A stretch of 64,000 nucleotides of DNA from Microvirga soli (GTDB taxonomy: Bacteria; Pseudomonadota; Alphaproteobacteria; Rhizobiales; Beijerinckiaceae), in NCBI RefSeq assembly GCF_016734765.1, contig NZ_JAERQE010000030.1:1-64000 (forward strand), read 5' to 3'. Below the pieces are notes generated by a model. The model was given only the letters and a program-made list of their open reading frames with translations, was not told where the DNA came from and searched no databases. Positions 58,277 to 64,000 of this stretch are shown here, piece after piece. The position numbers and the translations under genes are program-made. Position 1 is the stretch's first letter, and each line of letters opens with the position of its first letter.

Positions 58277-58350
58277 ATGATTGTGCAGGGCGGCTCCAGT
58301 GTCATTCCTGAGCTTGCTGGGGATCTATGCTTTCGCCCTCTCAAACGTGA

Positions 58351-58373
58351 ATGGCCGGGACGAGCCCGGCCAT
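58351..58373. repeat. Short palindrome ATGGCCGGG...CCCGGCCAT
   Basis: ATGGCCGGG-ACGAG-CCCGGCCAT, between the arsR region and the uvrB stop. Same family as 57270-57292. Confidence 0.7.
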
Positions 58374-58434
58374 GATGATTGTGAGATGTGCCGGCGCTCC
58401 GGCCGGGGAAGGACAGGGTGTGGATACGGGCGCC

Positions 58435-61140
<2,706 letters not shown>

Positions 61141-61141
61141 A

Positions 61142-61156
61142 GAACGAATATGGTAC
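61142..61156 (-). promoter_or_regulatory. Imperfect LexA box upstream of uvrB
   Basis: GAAC-GAATATG-GTAC on the plus strand, one base off GAACN7GAAC, 2 bases from the uvrB ATG. SOS control of uvr genes is known in Alphaproteobacteria; one mismatch may weaken it. Confidence 0.5.
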
Positions 61157-61189
61157 AAACGAATAGGGATTGGAAGGGCGGAAGCCTCC

Positions 61190-62248
61190 TCAGGCGGTAT
61201 GCTTCTCGGCCTTCCGGCTTGTGCCCCGCAGGGCTTTGATCAGCGGCACGGCGATGAAGTGGATGAGCGGGATCAGGAGAGCGCCCAGAACGAGCCCGAA
61301 CAGGCCCGAGGCCGCCGCGGAGACCAGCCATTCCACAAAACCGCCCAGAGCCGGGACGGCATGGCCAGCCGCAACCGCCACGTCATGGACGGCGTGGCCC
61401 AGCCCGGCGAAGCCATAGCCTTCGAGCCCGTGGATGATGATGCCGCCGCCGACCCAGATCATGGCGGCAGTGCCGACGATGGCGAGAAGCTTCAACAGCA
61501 CCGGCATGCCCTTCACCAGCCCCCGGCCGAGAACCTTCGTCAGGGGCGCCAGGACCCGGTCCGCGCCGGAGGGCGGCGCGCCCGGTGCAGCCCGGCCGAA
61601 CATGCGGGAGACGGGCCGGTTGCTGGCCGCCATGGCGACGCCCGCGTCGTCGGCCTTCACGATCAGCGCCACGGCGCCGTAGACCAGGGCCGTGATGCCG
61701 ATGCCGACCACGGCGAGCACCAGGGCCTGCATCCAGGTCGCTTCCATCGGGATGTTCGCCAGCGTAATGGCCATGATCTCGGCCGAGAGGATGAAATCGG
61801 TCTTGATCGCGCCGCCGACCTTCTCGTCTTCGAGGCTCTGCGCGCTCTGCGTGGCTTCGCCCACGGCGGCCTCGTGCTCGTGCGCCTTGTGCGGAAACAG
61901 CGCCTCGAACACCTTCTCCGAACCCTCGTAGCAGAGATAGGCGCCGCCGACCATGAGCAGGGGCGTGATGGCCCAGGGGGCGAAGAGGCTCAGGAGCAGG
62001 GCCGCGGGCAGCAGATAGATGAGCTTGTTCTTGAGGGAGCCCAGGGCGATCCTGCCGACGATGGGCAGTTCCCGCGCGGCGGAAAACCCCACCACGTAGC
62101 GCGGTGTCACGGCGGCATCGTCGATCACCACGCCGGCCGCCTTCGCGCCCGCCTTGGCGGCCTGCAGCCCCACATCGTCGAGGGAGGCGGCGGCCACCTT
62201 GGCGAGGCCCGCAATGTCGTCCAGCAGGGCGATCAACCCAATGCTCAT
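61190..62248 (-). CDS. DUF808 (YedI-like) membrane protein
   Basis: The 352-aa protein starts [22 protein letters not shown] and has about seven hydrophobic helices, matching DUF808/Yed[79 protein letters not shown]. It is an inner-membrane protein of unknown function. The C-terminus is Lys-rich. It is divergent from the phytase-like gene. Confidence 0.88.
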   Translation of the reverse strand: MSIGLIALLDDIAGLAKVAAASLDDVGLQAAKAGAKAAGVVIDDAAVTPRYVVGFSAARELPIVGRIALGSLKNKLIYLLPAALLLSLFAPWAITPLLMVGGAYLCYEGSEKVFEALFPHKAHEHEAAVGEATQSAQSLEDEKVGGAIKTDFILSAEIMAITLANIPMEATWMQALVLAVVGIGITALVYGAVALIVKADDAGVAMAASNRPVSRMFGRAAPGAPPSGADRVLAPLTKVLGRGLVKGMPVLLKLLAIVGTAAMIWVGGGIIIHGLEGYGFAGLGHAVHDVAVAAGHAVPALGGFVEWLVSAAASGLFGLVLGALLIPLIHFIAVPLIKALRGTSRKAEKHTA

Positions 62249-62437
62249 GAGGGCTCCTGTCGAAATCGGTCAAGCGTGACTGTCAGGAACAGCTACACGG
62301 CTGCTCCAGCTTCGACAACGTCTTAGAGCGCGGATGGGTGCACAACGACCGCCGGGGAAGCCCCTCCGGCGTCATTGGCCTGTCATACGACGGGCGCATG
62401 ACGACCCGGCTAACCTTGACCGTCTCGTGGGGATTCC

Positions 62438-64000
62438 ATGCATCGCTCCTTCATCGTCGGCTCGCTTGCCGGCGCGCTTCTCTCCGGCACCGCGCTCGGC
62501 GCTTCCGCGGCCGAGTATTTCGACCGCATCTCCAGCTTTCCCATCACGGCGAACCTCCCCAAGGACGGGGACCAGAAGGCCGAAACCGTCGCCGAGATCA
62601 TCACGGCAAGCCAAGATGGTAAGCTGCTCGTCTACACAGACAGCCCGCGCAAGGCGCTCGGCTTCATCGACATTGCCGACCCGGCGCAGCCGAAGGCTGG
62701 CGGGATGCTCGGCCTGAATGGCGAGCCCACTTCCGTGAAGGTTGTCGGGCAGAAGGCCTATGTGGCCGTCAACACGTCCGAGAGCTTCACCAAGCCGAGC
62801 GGCAAGCTGGTGACGGTCAATCTGTTAGATAGAACGATCATGGCCGAATGTGCGCTGCCCGGTCAGCCCGACTCGGTTGCGGCCAATGCGGGGGTGCTCG
62901 CCATCGCCATCGAAAACGAGCGCGACGAGAAGGTGAATGACGGTGCCTTGCCGCAGCTGCCCGCCGGTTCGCTGGTGCTCGGCTCGTTTAACGGCGACAA
63001 CCTCGATTGCGCAGGTCTCAAGACGGTGAACATGACGGGCCTTGCTGCCGTTGCGGGTGATGATCCCGAGCCGGAATATGTCGACGTGTCCGACGAGGGC
63101 AAAGTCGTCGTGACCCTGCAGGAGAACAACCACATCGCCGTGGTTGACGGAAAGACCGGCAAGGTCGAGACGCACTTCTCGGCCGGCAGTCTGGATCTCA
63201 AGAACATCGACACGAAGAAGGACGGCAAGATCGAACTCACGGACGCGATGGAGAAGGTCGCGCGTGAGCCCGATTCCGTGCACTGGATCGACGCCAACCG
63301 CTTCGTCACCGCCAACGAGGGCGACTGGAAGGGCGGATCGCGCGGCTTCACCATCTTCAACCGGGATGGCAGCGTGACCTATGAATCCGGCGCGAGCCTT
63401 GAGCACGAGATCGTGTCGCTCGGCCATTATCCGGACAAGCGCAACAAGAAGGGCGTCGAGATCGAAGGCGTCGAGACCGGCCGCTTCGGCAACGACAACC
63501 TGATCTTCGTCGGTGCCGAGCGCGCGTCAGTGGTGGCCGTCTATCGCGACAAGGGTGCTGCACCCGAACTCGTGCAGGTTCTGCCCACCGGCATTGGCCC
63601 CGAGGGGTTGGTCGCGATCCCCAGCCGCAATCTGTTCGTCGCCACCAGCGAGTCCGACCTGCATGGTGACGGTGGCGTTGCTCCCCACGTGATGATCTAC
63701 CAGCGCGCCGAGCGTGCTTCTCCCGCTTATCCGACGATCCGATCGGCCAAGAATGCTGAAGGCCTGCCGATCGCTTGGGGTGCGCTCTCCGGTCTCGCAG
63801 CGGACAAGACGCAGGCTGGCAAGCTCTACGCAGTGACGGACAGCGTCTATAGCGGAGCGCCGCGCATCCTCACGGTCGATGCCACGAAGAAACCTGCGAC
63901 GATCACCGGTGAAGCGCTCGTCACGCGCAATGGCGCTGCGGCCGAGAAGCTTGATCTGGAAGGCATTGCTGTTGCGAGCGACGGCTTCTGGCTCGCCTGC
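62438..64000 (+). CDS. Exported phytase/esterase-like beta-propeller protein (partial)
   Basis: The frame is open from ATG 62438 to the window edge, so at least 521 aa are present and the end is missing. It starts with a signal peptide (MHRSFIVGSLAGALLSGTAL..SAA). The mature part has repeated propeller-like strands and the motifs SGKLVTVNLLDRTIMAECALPGQPDSVA, WIDANRFVTANEGDW, TGIGPEGLVAIPSRNLFVATSESD and EGLPIAWGALSGLAAD, as in the esterase-like-activity-of-phytase and choice-of-anchor-I groups. The catalytic role is not certain. Its start has GGGGATTCC upstream, without a clear SD. Confidence 0.8.
   Translation, partial: MHRSFIVGSLAGALLSGTALGASAAEYFDRISSFPITANLPKDGDQKAETVAEIITASQDGKLLVYTDSPRKALGFIDIADPAQPKAGGMLGLNGEPTSVKVVGQKAYVAVNTSESFTKPSGKLVTVNLLDRTIMAECALPGQPDSVAANAGVLAIAIENERDEKVNDGALPQLPAGSLVLGSFNGDNLDCAGLKTVNMTGLAAVAGDDPEPEYVDVSDEGKVVVTLQENNHIAVVDGKTGKVETHFSAGSLDLKNIDTKKDGKIELTDAMEKVAREPDSVHWIDANRFVTANEGDWKGGSRGFTIFNRDGSVTYESGASLEHEIVSLGHYPDKRNKKGVEIEGVETGRFGNDNLIFVGAERASVVAVYRDKGAAPELVQVLPTGIGPEGLVAIPSRNLFVATSESDLHGDGGVAPHVMIYQRAERASPAYPTIRSAKNAEGLPIAWGALSGLAADKTQAGKLYAVTDSVYSGAPRILTVDATKKPATITGEALVTRNGAAAEKLDLEGIAVASDGFWLAC

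Overview
The window reads as chromosome of a high-GC alphaproteobacterium of the order Hyphomicrobiales (Rhizobiales), probably Methylobacteriaceae-like (Microvirga or Methylobacterium relatives). The basis is a NepR/EcfG general-stress pair with EcfG-type promoters (GGAAC-N16-cGTT), LexA boxes of the alphaproteobacterial type (GAACN7GAAC), an fbc-type petABC operon, the runs rplY-pth-ychF and uvrC-pgsA-moaD-moaE, and many dispersed intergenic palindromes typical of this order. The genus is inference. No tRNA, rRNA, transposase, prophage or CRISPR array was seen.

Layout. 1-7 kb: palindromic repeats, then hemF and trmL on the minus strand, divergent from petABC (cytochrome bc1), then a 2H phosphoesterase, MTA phosphorylase and apt (purine salvage). 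7-14 kb: a double MaoC protein, a large secreted RTX-type PQQ sugar dehydrogenase, endonuclease V, a DoxX-like membrane protein and a truncated haemoglobin. 14-24 kb: housekeeping genes (ychF, pth, rplY, prs, uvrC, pgsA, moaD, moaE) with a BenE-type transporter, a lipoprotein and a methyltransferase. 24-31 kb: exported proteins (extensin-like lipoprotein, RNase T2, an Omp25/31-type barrel), rlmJ, a GST and an SDR. 31-41 kb: the lgt-NDUFAF7-pgeF operon, UbiK, YbjN, proC, a TetR regulator, a CsaA-like protein, an OmpR/EnvZ-type two-component pair, and a MarR regulator divergent from an aminotransferase, followed by RidA.

41-54 kb is the most distinctive part. It is a stress-response neighbourhood: a Y-family polymerase and a DUF3072 gene each have a perfect LexA box; nepR-ecfG has its own EcfG promoter; and good EcfG-type promoters precede a DJ-1/PfpI protein, a BON-domain protein, a proline-rich peptide, DUF3072, a DUF3309 micropeptide and, more weakly, a nucleotidyltransferase-phosphoesterase pair. 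A further LexA box with a strong promoter at 54.55 kb points at no obvious gene. 54.8-56.3 kb is an AT-richer island holding one orphan 350-aa gene of unknown function. 56-64 kb: a ZIP transporter, an ArsR/SRPBCC operon with paired operators and a probably leaderless transcript, uvrB, a DUF808 protein, and a secreted phytase/esterase-like protein cut by the window end.

The best candidates for undescribed biology are the orphan SOS promoter, the AT-rich orphan gene, the joint EcfG/LexA control of DUF3072, the nucleotidyltransferase-phosphoesterase pair and two tiny membrane-protein genes. All functions are inferred from motifs read by eye; no database search was possible.
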